The notes under the pieces: generated by a model | The model's database searches: none | The model's input: the letters and a program-made list of their open reading frames with translations, nothing else | Told to the model about the DNA's origin: nothing | Source: Streptomyces sp. TBY4 | GTDB taxonomy: Bacteria; Actinomycetota; Actinomycetes; Streptomycetales; Streptomycetaceae | DNA length: 64,000 nt | Assembly: GCF_024213195.1 (NCBI RefSeq) | Contig: NZ_JANAVF010000017.1 | Coordinates: 1-64,000, forward strand | Direction: 5' to 3' | Shown: positions 44,533 through 53,197 of the stretch, one piece after another | How the letters are laid out: every line of letters starts with the position of its first letter | How positions within the stretch are numbered: the first letter of the stretch is position 1 | Made by a program: the position numbers and the translations under genes

Positions 44533-45324
44533 ATGCAGATCACCACTGACAAGCGCACGCAGGCCGGCCTCCACCGCACCGGCGCCGGGATCGCCTTCGC
44601 CGCCGTGTTCGGCGTCGCAGCCTTCACCGCCACCGGGGCTGCCGAGGCCGCCGAAGCGCCCGCCGCCAACGCCCCCTCCGCCGCCCCCGCCTACGACTTC
44701 AGCGACTGCCCCGCCATCCCCGACGGCGTCGACGCGACCCGCTGGAAGTGCGAAGTCCTGACCGCCACCGGTTCGCTGACCCTCGGCAACCGCACCCTCC
44801 CCGAGCTCGCCCCGATGACCATCACCCACGCCGAGGGCCCCCTCCCCGATGGCTCGAACGGCCAGGTCTGGGGCGCCCTGCGCGGTGGACCGACCACCGT
44901 GCCCGGCGGGATCCTGGGCCGACCCGCCGGCGCGCACAACCCGTGGATGGCGTTGTCACTCCAGCCGGAGTACGGCGGGCGCTCCGACTTCTACTCCGTC
45001 GGGAACAACATGGGCCTGTTCACCCTGCGCTTCCGCGCCGTCAGCCCCGCCCTGCCCGACGGCTGCGTCATCGGCGGCGGCGACGCCCCGATCGAATTCC
45101 GTCTCAAGCGCTTGGGCAGCGCCCAGTTGGTCTCCAAGACCCCGCCGATCATCAAGTTCAACGCGTACGACGACACCTTCACCACCCCGGCCGCGACGGG
45201 CTGCGGCCCCCTCGGCGGCCTCGTCAACCACCGCCTCGGCCTCCCCGCCACGACCGGAAACTCGATCAACCTGTCCGCGTACTACACGTTCAAGACCTAC
45301 GACCAGCTTCCACCGCGCGGCTGA
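44533..45324 (+). CDS. secreted hypothetical protein
   Basis: 263 residues with an N-terminal signal (GAGIAFAAVFGVAAFTATGA, cleaved near AEAAEA). The mature chain has four or five Cys and is beta-rich (MTITHAEGPLPDGSNGQVWG, VSPALPDGCVIGGGDAPIEF, ending NSINLSAYYTFKTYDQLPP). Related proteins are common extracellular hypotheticals in Streptomyces; I do not recognise the family or function. The 3' region after its stop, to about 45410, reads open in another frame but shows no clear gene. Confidence 0.75.
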   Translation: MQITTDKRTQAGLHRTGAGIAFAAVFGVAAFTATGAAEAAEAPAANAPSAAPAYDFSDCPAIPDGVDATRWKCEVLTATGSLTLGNRTLPELAPMTITHAEGPLPDGSNGQVWGALRGGPTTVPGGILGRPAGAHNPWMALSLQPEYGGRSDFYSVGNNMGLFTLRFRAVSPALPDGCVIGGGDAPIEFRLKRLGSAQLVSKTPPIIKFNAYDDTFTTPAATGCGPLGGLVNHRLGLPATTGNSINLSAYYTFKTYDQLPPRG

Positions 45325-45458
45325 CAGACGGTCTGGCTGCGCTCCAGGAACGCGTCGTCGACGCCGTCAAGGCCGCAGGCTCGGCTGAAATCCCCGGCAC
45401 CATTTCATGAACATCGGCCCGACCGGCGGCCCGGCTGCGGGCCCCGTGGGGGTGCTGC

Positions 45459-46538
45459 TCAGCGGGCGATGGTCCACTGCTGGCCCTGGGAACCGTCGCA
45501 GGTCCACACGCCGAGCTTCTTGTAGTCCTCGTGGTAGGTCAGGCAGTCCTGGTCGCTGATCCTGATCTGGTAGGTGTCGCCCTTGATGGGGATGACCTCC
45601 CACTTCTGGGCGGCGCCGCCCTTCCAGGTGGTGATGGACGCGAAGTAGGTGCTCGTGTTCTCGGTGAGGACCGGACCGAGGCCGTTGGCGATCTCGTAGC
45701 GGCCGCCGCCCGCCTCCTTGAACGTCCACGTGGAGTTGGTGTCACCGAGCTTCCCCGCGACCACCGTCGAGCCGGAGGCGGCGTTCGTCGCGGCAGCCCC
45801 GAGGTTGTTGACGGTCTTCAGGCGCACCGGGACTCCGACGGGCGGGCGGCCTGACCGGGAGGGCGTCGTCGCCGCGCTGTCGGCGCGGAAGCCGGGACGG
45901 GGGCCGGGCTGGGCGGGTACGCCCGGCGTGATGGGGGTGTCGCCGGGACCGGGCGTCTCGCCCTTGGGGACGCCGGGGGTCGTGGCCGGCACCATCGTGG
46001 GGCGGAAGTCGACGGTGGAGCCGTTGCGGTCCCACAGGCCGTAGAAGCCCCAGTTGATCCATCCGCCGTCGCCGTGGTTGGTGAAGCTGCCGCCGCCGGA
46101 GAAGATCCAGATACGGTAGGTCTGGTCCTCGCGCGAGGTTGCGTCGTGGTACTCGATGTCGCCCTGGTACGCCACGTCTTTGAGGTTCGCGGTGTAGGGG
46201 TGGACGAACCAGGGGTCCCCGAACGCGTTCTTGCCCTTGATGTCGAAAATCATGATGTTGTAATTGCCGCCGGTGTGGTTCGTCAGCATGTCGAGCAGAC
46301 CCTTGACGAACCCCTCGCGGGCCAGCTTCTTGGCCTGACCGCTCTGCTGGGACGCCAGGATGCACCACGACAGCGCGCCGGTGCCGAAGGACCCCGGCGA
46401 CACGGCGGCCGCGGCGTTGCAGTTCTCGACGGGCCCGTTGACCGAGCCGTCCGCGAGTGCGGGCTGTGCCAGCCCCGCGGCCGCCAGGGCACTCACACAG
46501 ACAGCGGCCAGAACCGACAGTTTCCTTCTCGAACGCAC
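45459..46538 (-). CDS. secreted protein with a C-terminal ricin-type beta-trefoil-like domain
   Basis: 359 residues. Signal peptide (LSVLAAVCVSALAAAGLA, cut near ALA-DG). An N-terminal unique domain (residues 30-190) has two Cys (VENCNAAAAV, ALSWCILASQ) and blocks NYNIMIFDIKGKNAFGDPWF and WINWGFYGLWDRNGSTVDFR. A Pro/Gly/Thr linker (about 190-240) leads to a beta-trefoil-like lectin region with repeated QKWEV/QQWTI elements (AAQKWEVIPIKGDTYQIRIS, GSQGQQWTIAR end). Such domains bind sugars. GTG 46538 has GAGGAG upstream. The N-terminal domain may be a toxin-like or enzyme domain, unassigned. Confidence 0.75.
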   Translation of the reverse strand: MRSRRKLSVLAAVCVSALAAAGLAQPALADGSVNGPVENCNAAAAVSPGSFGTGALSWCILASQQSGQAKKLAREGFVKGLLDMLTNHTGGNYNIMIFDIKGKNAFGDPWFVHPYTANLKDVAYQGDIEYHDATSREDQTYRIWIFSGGGSFTNHGDGGWINWGFYGLWDRNGSTVDFRPTMVPATTPGVPKGETPGPGDTPITPGVPAQPGPRPGFRADSAATTPSRSGRPPVGVPVRLKTVNNLGAAATNAASGSTVVAGKLGDTNSTWTFKEAGGGRYEIANGLGPVLTENTSTYFASITTWKGGAAQKWEVIPIKGDTYQIRISDQDCLTYHEDYKKLGVWTCDGSQGQQWTIAR

Positions 46539-46764
46539 GGCTTCTCCTCAAAGGGTGGCGAGCACAGCTACGTGCGCCAAGAGCCGTGAAAGAGGCGCCG
46601 GGGTACACCCGGTTCCGGACAAACGTCATCCGGCCACAGCGACGGGGGCCATGCGGTGCGCCGTTTCGTCGAAGTGCCGAGAGTGCGGCCGGTGAGTCCG
46701 CCGGGCCGAACCGACGGGTGACCCCGGCAGCTGTTCGGCATTCTTCCTGCTGTGGTCCGGGAAT

Positions 46765-47508
46765 TCAGTTGGAGATCGCTTCTGCGGCCGTCCGGAAGGT
46801 CTCCTCGACCGTCGCGGCGTCGTACGGGGCGAATCCGGAGAACAGTGCGGAGCCGCTCTTCTGCGGTCGGTATTTCAGCAGGAAATCGAGGGTGGCCGAG
46901 CGCAGCTGAGGTGAAGCGTCTTCGCTGACAATGAACAGGGGGGTCGGCAGGTGGTCCCGCCGGGCGATCGGGCGAGTTGTTCCGGCATTGGCCTGGTCTT
47001 TCATCCAGACGTCCTCCTGAATGAATGTCGCGTCCGCCGCACCTGTTACCACCGCCTCCACCTGCCCCTCGTAGGGTGGCGTGATGACGAGTTCACTGAA
47101 GAATTCATCGATACGGCTTCCCAGGTCATGAGCCAGCAGTGTCGGTGCGAGGAAGCTCGTTGTGCAGAAGCGGTGCGCTATGGCAAGCCTCTTGCCGCGA
47201 AGTTGGCCGGCTGTGGTGACCTCGCTGTCCGCGAGGACGATGAGCACGCTCGGGATGCCCGTGGTGCCGTCCGCCGCGTATACGGCACTGGCGATCGGCG
47301 CGTACGCGGGGTCATTGCGCAGATAGAAATCGTTGAGTACGGGAAGGTAGGAGAATGTCGCCGTGTGTTTCTCGAGCTGCTCGGTCAGCGGAGCCATGTC
47401 GCCGTGATATCCGGTGACGTGAATGCCGTTTTCCCTGATGAATGCGGACCATTCTGGTGAGTCGACCTCGAGCCTCAGGTTCGCGTCGTGCAAGAAAATT
47501 GCATTCAT
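46765..47508 (-). CDS. PhnD/SsuA-like periplasmic-binding-fold protein without signal peptide
   Basis: 247 residues. Binding-protein fold type II: SYLPVLNDFYLRNDPAYAPI, then GIPSVLIVLADSEVTTAGQL, RGKRLAIAHRFCTTSFLAPT and DEFFSELVITPPYEGQVEAV; these match phosphate/phosphonate-type (PhnD) or NMT1-like substrate-binding proteins. No export signal and no ABC genes adjacent. It may be a cytosolic ligand-sensing or enzyme (thiamine-precursor-like) variant. Third positions use more A/T than in neighbours (for example the ATT GCA TTC region), hinting at acquisition. ATG 47508 follows GGAGGACC. Confidence 0.78.
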   Translation of the reverse strand: MNAIFLHDANLRLEVDSPEWSAFIRENGIHVTGYHGDMAPLTEQLEKHTATFSYLPVLNDFYLRNDPAYAPIASAVYAADGTTGIPSVLIVLADSEVTTAGQLRGKRLAIAHRFCTTSFLAPTLLAHDLGSRIDEFFSELVITPPYEGQVEAVVTGAADATFIQEDVWMKDQANAGTTRPIARRDHLPTPLFIVSEDASPQLRSATLDFLLKYRPQKSGSALFSGFAPYDAATVEETFRTAAEAISN

Positions 47509-47648
47509 TGGTCCTCCAGTGCAGCTCGGGACGCACCATCCAGTCTTGCCCCTGGGGGGAGAGCCTGCACATGCGGGGGCGCGCGGGGCGTCTGGGGGCG
47601 ACGGCACGGGGTAGTCGCTGCATGAGCGCACCACCGAAGGAGGACGAG

Positions 47649-47903
47649 ATGACGGCCCACGAGAATTCCCGGCGTCACCCGCGTACCACCCCGTCCGAGG
47701 CCCAGGGGGAGAGCGGCGACCGCGAGGCCCGCCGGCAGGCCGACGAAGCCGTCGTCCGGCGTTCCGACGCGGGAGGCGGCGAAGCGGATGCCGACGGACA
47801 CGAGGCGAAGCAGCAGCGCGCGGGGATCGGCCGCGAGGAGCAGGACCGCCCGTACGGCCCGAAGCCGTCGGCCGGCCCAGCCGGAACCAACGAAAGGGAG
47901 TGA
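47649..47903 (+). CDS. small hydrophilic, disordered protein
   Basis: 84 residues dominated by Glu, Arg, Gly, Ala and Asp (ESGDREARRQADEAVVRRSD), no hydrophobic segment. A GGAGGA site precedes ATG 47649 at the right distance. Function unknown; likely disordered, perhaps a hydration or stress protein. Followed after 6 bp by the 47910 gene, so they form an operon. Confidence 0.6.
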   Translation: MTAHENSRRHPRTTPSEAQGESGDREARRQADEAVVRRSDAGGGEADADGHEAKQQRAGIGREEQDRPYGPKPSAGPAGTNERE

Positions 47904-47909
47904 TCGCGG

Positions 47910-48338
47910 ATGCGCACCACAGCGGCACGGGTGATGGGTGTGGCCACCCTCGGGTACGGCGTGGTGGTCGCCTGCCGACCCAAGGTGCTGGCCCGCCCCT
48001 GCGGCCTGGCAGAACAGGGCTCCTCCGCCCTGCTGATCCGTGCCCTCGGCGTCCGCGACGCCGTCGTCGGCGCGGCCATGGTCGCGGTCCCCGAAGGCAG
48101 CGCGCTGCGTACGGTCGTACTGTGCCGGGTTGCCATCGACGCGGGGGACGCGCTGCTCTTCGGTACCTTCCTGGCCCACCGGACCGAGCGCGCCAAGGCG
48201 GCCTCGGCAGCGCTGGCGTGGGCGGCGCTGTGCGGCTGGACCCTGACCGACGGCGGGGGCCGGACGGCGCCGCTCGTAGAGGACGCGGCCAACGTGGCCG
48301 TTCGGGCCGCCCAGTCCGCCACGCGTGCCGAGCTCTGA
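47910..48338 (+). CDS. small hydrophobic membrane-associated hypothetical protein
   Basis: 142 residues, Ala-rich, with several moderately hydrophobic segments (ARVMGVATLGYGVVVA, SALLIRALGVRDAVVGAAMV, ASAALAWAALCGWTL). Related Streptomyces proteins are annotated only as hypothetical membrane proteins. GGGAG precedes the ATG. A strong hairpin terminator follows 75 bp downstream. Confidence 0.7.
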   Translation: MRTTAARVMGVATLGYGVVVACRPKVLARPCGLAEQGSSALLIRALGVRDAVVGAAMVAVPEGSALRTVVLCRVAIDAGDALLFGTFLAHRTERAKAASAALAWAALCGWTLTDGGGRTAPLVEDAANVAVRAAQSATRAEL

Positions 48339-48412
48339 AAGCTCGACCCGGCCGAGCACAGGGTCTGCGCCGACCGTCTGGCCGGACCCCATCGCCTGAA
48401 CCGGCGTCTGAA

Positions 48413-48439
48413 CGGCCCCGACCCGACGAGTCGGGGCCG
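48413..48439 (+). terminator. strong hairpin terminator
   Basis: Perfect 10-bp stem CGGCCCCGAC (48413-48422) / GTCGGGGCCG (48430-48439) with a 7-base loop, followed by TTT. Ends the 47649-48338 unit. Confidence 0.8.
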
Positions 48440-48511
48440 TTTCCGGTTCCGGAGCAGCGGCGGCAGACGGGGGGCGCGCATCTTTCGGTCGACGCGGGCC
48501 AGAAGGCATCC

Positions 48512-50239
48512 ATGAAGCGAAGCTGCGGATCCTCCGCGCGTGGTGTCGGACCGCTCCTGCTCCTTCCCGTGCAGGCGGCCCTGATGGGCGGGCTGGGACG
48601 GCTGGTCACCGGACCGGGCGCCGGACACTGGCCGCTGTCGGCGGAGGCCTCGATCGGCAGGGACCTGGCGGAGGGCCGGGACCCGGTCACGTCCGGAGTC
48701 ACGGAGTTGTTCTCCGTACTCGCCGGCACCCAGGCCGTCATCGGCGTGACCCTGGTCTGCATCGTCGCCCTGCTCGTCCTCCCACGCGTCGCACTGCGCA
48801 GCGAGGCACTGTTTCTCGGCGTCTCGGTGGCCGCGCAGTCAGCGGTGTTCGTGACGGTGACTGCCTTCGTGGACCGCCCGCGGCCCGACGTTCCTCACCA
48901 GGAAGCCGCACCACCCACGTCGAGTTTCCCCTCCGGGCACGTCGGGGCCTCCCTCGCACTCTACGGAGGGCTGGCCGTCATCGCCGCGATGCGCCTGCGC
49001 GGCCCGTGGCGCTACGCGGTCACCGGCACCCTCCTGCTGATCCCGCCGGCCGTCGGCCTGTCGCGGATGTACCGCGGCATGCACTACCCCAGCGATGTGG
49101 CGGGCGGCCTGCTCAACGGCACGTTGACCCTGCTGATCACCTGGTTCGCACTGCTCTGCGGGCGACGGTCCGCTGCGGAGCACGACGCAACGGAGCGGCC
49201 CGACCGGGAGGTGCCCGCCCCGCGCAGCACCGGCGGTCCGGTCCTCGTCGTGCGCCACCCCTACGGCTGCCCCGACGAGCTCGCCGACCGGCTGGCCACT
49301 GTTCTGCGCGAGCACGGCCACCGGGACCTCCGGTGGATCCCGACCTCCAGCGATTTCCCCTGCGGCACCCTGGCGAAGGAGCTCGGCACCCTCCGCCCCA
49401 CCCTCGTGGTGGTCTGCGGAGGCGACGGCACCCTGCGCGCCTGCACCGAGATCCTGGCGGGCACGCGCATCCCGCTGGCCGTCGTACCCTGCGGCACCGG
49501 AAACCTCCTCGCCCGCAACCTCGGCCTCCCGATGGATCCGGCCGCCGCCCTGGCCGCATCCCTGGCAGGCGAGAGCTTCGGCATCGACGTCGGCCGGGTC
49601 CGGGGCGACGGGCTCGAGCCGATGCGGTTCACCGTCATGGCAGGTGCCGGATTCGACGCCGCGATGGTCCGGGACGCCTCCCCGCGCCTCAAGTCACGGA
49701 TGGGCTGGGCCGCGTACGTCCTGTCGGCCCTGCGGCACCTGCGCGACCCCGGCGTCCGCCTCACGATCCGCGTCGACGGGGGCCGCAGGCTGCGGCGCCG
49801 GGCCCGCATGGTCGTCATCGGAAACGTCGGCACCCTGCAGGGCGGCCTGCCGCTCCTGCCGGCGGCGCAGCCGGACAGCGGACGCCTGGACGTGGTGCTC
49901 TTCGACCCGCGCGGCCCCGCCGGATGGCTCGCCGCGGCCGGCTACCTGACGGCCCGCCTGCTGCGCCGGCGCCCGCCCGCAGGCCCCGGCGCGGCCGCCC
50001 CGGAGGGGGACAGCGAGGCCGGGGGAGTGCTGGAGTACTTCAGCGCCACCCGGATCGACGTCCGCTGCGCCGTACCGCAGCCGCGGGAGCTCGACGGTGA
50101 TGCCGTGAGCGACGGCGTCCGCCTCACCGCCGAGATCGAACCGGGAGCCCTGCAGGTGTACCTGCCCCGCGCGCCCGGGGCGCCGCAGGCCCCACCCGCC
50201 GAGCAGCTTCCGGCCAGGGTCCCCGGCACAGCGTCCTGA
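48512..50239 (+). CDS. PAP2 phosphatase-diacylglycerol kinase fusion protein
   Basis: 575 residues joining two lipid enzymes. Residues 1-215: a PAP2 acid phosphatase with about six helices, motif FVDRPRP, PSGHVG with His143, and SRMYRGMHYPSDV. Residues 240-575: a diacylglycerol kinase/YegS-like catalytic domain with GGDGT at 303-307, PCGTGNLLARNLGLP and the AGAGFDAAMV substrate block. One part could generate diacylglycerol from phosphatidate and the other re-phosphorylate it, so the fusion may cycle or tune envelope lipid pools. ATG 48512 follows AGAAGG. Downstream genes encode a BrkB-like protein and a second PAP2. Confidence 0.9.
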   Translation: MKRSCGSSARGVGPLLLLPVQAALMGGLGRLVTGPGAGHWPLSAEASIGRDLAEGRDPVTSGVTELFSVLAGTQAVIGVTLVCIVALLVLPRVALRSEALFLGVSVAAQSAVFVTVTAFVDRPRPDVPHQEAAPPTSSFPSGHVGASLALYGGLAVIAAMRLRGPWRYAVTGTLLLIPPAVGLSRMYRGMHYPSDVAGGLLNGTLTLLITWFALLCGRRSAAEHDATERPDREVPAPRSTGGPVLVVRHPYGCPDELADRLATVLREHGHRDLRWIPTSSDFPCGTLAKELGTLRPTLVVVCGGDGTLRACTEILAGTRIPLAVVPCGTGNLLARNLGLPMDPAAALAASLAGESFGIDVGRVRGDGLEPMRFTVMAGAGFDAAMVRDASPRLKSRMGWAAYVLSALRHLRDPGVRLTIRVDGGRRLRRRARMVVIGNVGTLQGGLPLLPAAQPDSGRLDVVLFDPRGPAGWLAAAGYLTARLLRRRPPAGPGAAAPEGDSEAGGVLEYFSATRIDVRCAVPQPRELDGDAVSDGVRLTAEIEPGALQVYLPRAPGAPQAPPAEQLPARVPGTAS

Positions 50240-50321
50240 AGTCCGGCGCCCCCCTCAACACCGGCCGACGCAAGCCCCGTAGGTCCGCGGGCTCCACACG
50301 ACACCGGAAGGCAGGAACACG

Positions 50322-51275
50322 ATGGGCACCGCGAAACGCGTACCGCAACGCCATGACGTGAGCGGCGAGGAGCTCTCCGCCGACGAGGCGTGGACCGCCC
50401 TGCGCCGCTACGGCGGCTGGAGCCTGGCCCGGGACTCCTTCGTGCGCTTCCGCTATGCCGACGGCTTCAGCCACGCCCGCGCGCTCGCCCTCCAGACCGT
50501 CCTGTCGATCGTCCCGCTGGCCATCGCCGCCATCGGCCTGTCGGGGGTGCTGCACACCGAGGACGTGGGCCTGGTCGCCGAGCTGACCATCCGCGGGCTC
50601 ACCGACGGCCCGGGACAGGCCGTCGTGGACGACGCGCTCAGCGAGAGCAGACGCCACGCCGGCGACGGCGGCCGGGTCGCGCTGTGGCTGGGCCTGCTCT
50701 TCTCCCTGGCCAACGTCACCACAGCCCTCTGCCAGGTCGAACGGGGCGCGAACCGCATCTACGGCAACGAGCGGGACCGCCCCTTCCTCGCCAAGTACAG
50801 CCGGGGCCTGGTGATGGCGGCCCTCGCGGGACTTCCGCTGGGACTCAGCTTCATCCTCACCGTGCTGGGCACCCACCTGACCCGCGCGCTGGCCGAGGTG
50901 TACCGGCTCTCGCCCGACACCGTGCAGGCCTGGCAACTCCTGCGCTGGCCGCTGGGCATCCTGCTCGCCGTCCTCGCCACCAGCGCGATCTTCCGCCTTT
51001 CCCCGCGCCGGCACCAACCCGGCTACACGTGGCTGGCCTTCGGGGCCGTCGTCCACCTGGTGCTGTGGAACCTCGCGACCTGGGCGCTGAGCTTCTACAT
51101 CGGCGAGAGCAGCTCCTTCACCAGTGTCTACGGGCCCCTGAGCGCCATCGTGGCCCTGCTGATCTGGTCCTACCTCACCTCGATGGCGCTCTTCCTCGGC
51201 CTCTCCTTCGCCGCCCAGCTGGAAGCCGTACGGGCGGGGGTGAGGGAGCCGGTCACGAACGACCCCGGGGTCTGA
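50322..51275 (+). CDS. YihY/BrkB-family membrane protein
   Basis: 317 residues with six predicted helices. Signature elements include FSHARALALQTVLSIVPLAI near the N-terminus, a QVERGANRIYGNERDRPFLA loop, and the C-terminal YGPLSAIVALLIWSYLTSMA with LGLSFAAQLEA. The family (once thought ribonuclease BN) is an integral membrane transporter or channel of unknown substrate. ATG 50322 has a moderate ribosome site. Sits between the PAP2-kinase fusion and the second PAP2, suggesting an envelope-lipid module. Confidence 0.9.
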   Translation: MGTAKRVPQRHDVSGEELSADEAWTALRRYGGWSLARDSFVRFRYADGFSHARALALQTVLSIVPLAIAAIGLSGVLHTEDVGLVAELTIRGLTDGPGQAVVDDALSESRRHAGDGGRVALWLGLLFSLANVTTALCQVERGANRIYGNERDRPFLAKYSRGLVMAALAGLPLGLSFILTVLGTHLTRALAEVYRLSPDTVQAWQLLRWPLGILLAVLATSAIFRLSPRRHQPGYTWLAFGAVVHLVLWNLATWALSFYIGESSSFTSVYGPLSAIVALLIWSYLTSMALFLGLSFAAQLEAVRAGVREPVTNDPGV

Positions 51276-51337
51276 CCGCCCCGGCCACCGGCGGCCGGAG
51301 GCCCGCCACCGCACGCACACCAGAGGGAGCCGCCACC

Positions 51338-52345
51338 ATGGCACGGCGCACGGAAGGTACTCGAGGCGTTCAGCGACATCCGCGAGGGCCGGGGCGTCCG
51401 GGAGGACGCCCGGATCCTCCGCGAGCCCCGCTACGGCGCCTGCTGGCGCGGCACGCCGGGCCCGACGCCACCTTCGGCGCGAGACTCCTGCTCGCCGCAG
51501 CCGCGACGGCCGTGGCAGCCGTACCCTTCGCCCTCGCCCTGGTCGTGGTGGAGTCCCAGTGGGTGCCACTGCACCGCCTGGACCGGGGCGCGGCCGAACG
51601 TCTCCATGCCGCCGCGCTCGCCCACCCGGACCGGGTGGCCCTCCTGCGCGTGCTCTCGGACTGGGTGTGGGACCCGGTCACCATGCGCCTGCTGGTCGCC
51701 GTGCTCGTGGCCTGGCTCGTCAGCCGGCGCGCCTGGCGGCTGGCGGCCTGGGCCGGCGTCACGGCGGTCGCCGGCGGTCTGATCGGGCTCCTGGCCAAGA
51801 GCGCGGTGGAGCGGGCGCGGCCTCACCTGCCGGACCCCGTCGCCCACGCGCCCGGCTTCTCCTTCCCTTCCGGCCACGCGATGACGGCGACCACCACGTG
51901 CGCCGTCCTGCTGCTGGTCCTGCTGCCTTTGATTCCGCGGGCCTGGCGTGCGCTGCCCTGGGCGGTCGCGCTGGTCACCGTGGCGGGCGTCGGCTACACG
52001 CGGGTCGCGCTCGGGGTCCACTGGGTCAGCGACGTCGTGGGCGGCTGGCTGCTGGGCCTCGGGGTGGTCACCGCGACGGCGCTGGTCTTCGAGGCCTGGC
52101 GGTCCGACACCGGACGGCGCCGCAGCGTGGTGGCCGAGGGCCTGGAGCCGGAACTCACCGGACCCGACCCCGAAGTGCTCCCGACCGAACCGCCCGTTCC
52201 CGCCCCACCCGCCGGCCGTCGGCCGGAAACCGACCAGTTCCAGCCGTTGGCCCCGCAGCGCGTGCCCGGCGGGGGAGCAGCGCCCGATCGGGGGCAGGCG
52301 AGTCCACCGACAGCTTCGACATCCGAAGGAGAACGGCCATGCTGA
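51338..52345 (+). CDS. PAP2-family phosphatase
   Basis: 335 residues. Helix-rich PAP2 core with the catalytic set: KSAVERARPHLPD, FSFPSGHAMTATTT and the VALGVHWVSDVVGGW His-x3-Asp-type motif. The C-terminal 80 residues are Pro/Glu-rich. ATG 51338 follows GAGGGAG. The first ~40 residues (RRTEGTRGVQRHPRGPGRPG) look unlike protein, while another frame over the same bases reads KVLEAFSDIREGRGVREDAR. This suggests compensating frameshifts or a misplaced start. The last bases overlap the emfourin-like gene (ATGCTGA). Confidence 0.85.
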   Translation: MARRTEGTRGVQRHPRGPGRPGGRPDPPRAPLRRLLARHAGPDATFGARLLLAAAATAVAAVPFALALVVVESQWVPLHRLDRGAAERLHAAALAHPDRVALLRVLSDWVWDPVTMRLLVAVLVAWLVSRRAWRLAAWAGVTAVAGGLIGLLAKSAVERARPHLPDPVAHAPGFSFPSGHAMTATTTCAVLLLVLLPLIPRAWRALPWAVALVTVAGVGYTRVALGVHWVSDVVGGWLLGLGVVTATALVFEAWRSDTGRRRSVVAEGLEPELTGPDPEVLPTEPPVPAPPAGRRPETDQFQPLAPQRVPGGGAAPDRGQASPPTASTSEGERPC

Positions 52346-52581
52346 TCACTGTCAGTCGCTCCGGGGGTTTCACCGGCGTGGACAGGATGCGGAAGATCGA
52401 CACCTCCGTCCGGCGGGACGCCGCGGAATGGGAGAGCCTCGCGCGGCGCGCCGTACGACCGGTCGCGGACGGCTTCCACTACCGGATCACGATCGACGGC
52501 CAGACGGTCGACCTCGACGAGGCGGGCCTGACCGGCGACCAGCGGGAACTGATCCGTGCGGTGCTCGGCGAGGGGGACTGA
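52339..52581 (+). CDS. emfourin-like protealysin inhibitor
   Basis: 80 residues fitting the emfourin family of protein inhibitors of M4 (thermolysin-like) metalloproteases: LITVSRSGGFTGVDRMRKID, then a helix (AAEWESLARRAVRPVADG) and a FHYRITIDGQTVDLDEAGLT ending. Emfourin genes usually neighbour a protealysin-like protease gene; none is present here. ATG 52339 overlaps the PAP2 stop and has GAAGGAGA upstream. Confidence 0.82.
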   Translation: MLITVSRSGGFTGVDRMRKIDTSVRRDAAEWESLARRAVRPVADGFHYRITIDGQTVDLDEAGLTGDQRELIRAVLGEGD

Positions 52582-52646
52582 CCCGCTCCCGGCCCGGAAG
52601 AAGACCGCGCTCCGACCAGCTTGAGCATGCTGCTGGGTGACCTCAT

Positions 52647-52812
52647 GACGATCAAGACCTACCGGCTGCCGCCGGCCGATCTCCACGACGCCGTACGCCG
52701 GCCAGGGTGTGGGGTTCGCCATCGCCAAGATCAAGGAAGTGCGGGCCCGGCGGCGGGCGGGAAGGCGAAGTCCCCGGCCAGGCCGGTCGGCTCGGAGCGC
52801 CGCTACAGCTGA
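52647..52812 (+). pseudogene. possible small frameshifted remnant
   Basis: A start at 52647 reads MTIKTYRLPPADLHDAVR, while a second frame over the following bases reads YAGQGVGFAIAKIKEVRARR. The two pieces together resemble a broken small gene, but no family was recognised. Weak evidence; it may be chance. Confidence 0.3.
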
Positions 52813-52858
52813 GTGACCACCGCTGGTCTCCGGGTCGGTCCGGTGATGGCGGCGCGAT

Positions 52859-53047
52859 CTACATGGGGTCCATGGTTCCGCTGCCCGGGCCGTTCTCCTG
52901 CTCGCTCTTCTCGCGAATGCGCATGGCCTTGTCCGTCAGCCGCTGCCGCTCCGCGGGATCCGTTGCGCGCTGGGCTGCCTGCTCCAGTTCTTGTGCCTTG
53001 TCACGCATCTGCTGGGCGCGCTCGCTCGGCTGGCTTTCGGTGCTCAT
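52859..53047 (-). CDS. DUF6381-like small hydrophilic protein
   Basis: 62 residues, almost entirely charged helix: RAQQMRDKAQELEQAAQRAT then DPAERQRLTDKAMRIREKSE. This pattern matches the short DUF6381 proteins of Streptomyces (name from memory). ATG 53047 follows GAGGATTGATC. Function unknown; often in stress-induced sets. Confidence 0.8.
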   Translation of the reverse strand: MSTESQPSERAQQMRDKAQELEQAAQRATDPAERQRLTDKAMRIREKSEQENGPGSGTMDPM

Positions 53048-53197
53048 GATCAATCCTCATGTCGGAGGGGTATGTCCTCTCCAGCCAAACAGGGCGGACG
53101 CATACCTGCCACTGCGAGGTCAGTCCGTGGCCCGAGGCTCTCTCAGAGCCATGCCGTCACGGTGTCTGGGAGGGGGCTGGCGGGGCAGGCGGTGGGC

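Noticed and set aside
45325..45458. Protein-like tail LTDGLAALQERVVDAVKAAG after the 44533 gene
   Set aside because: It is in a different frame, short, without its own start; treated as non-coding or debris.
47509..48762. Upstream extension of the PhnD-like frame
   Set aside because: It covers two plus-strand genes and is low-complexity; the GGAGG-preceded ATG at 47508 starts the conserved fold.
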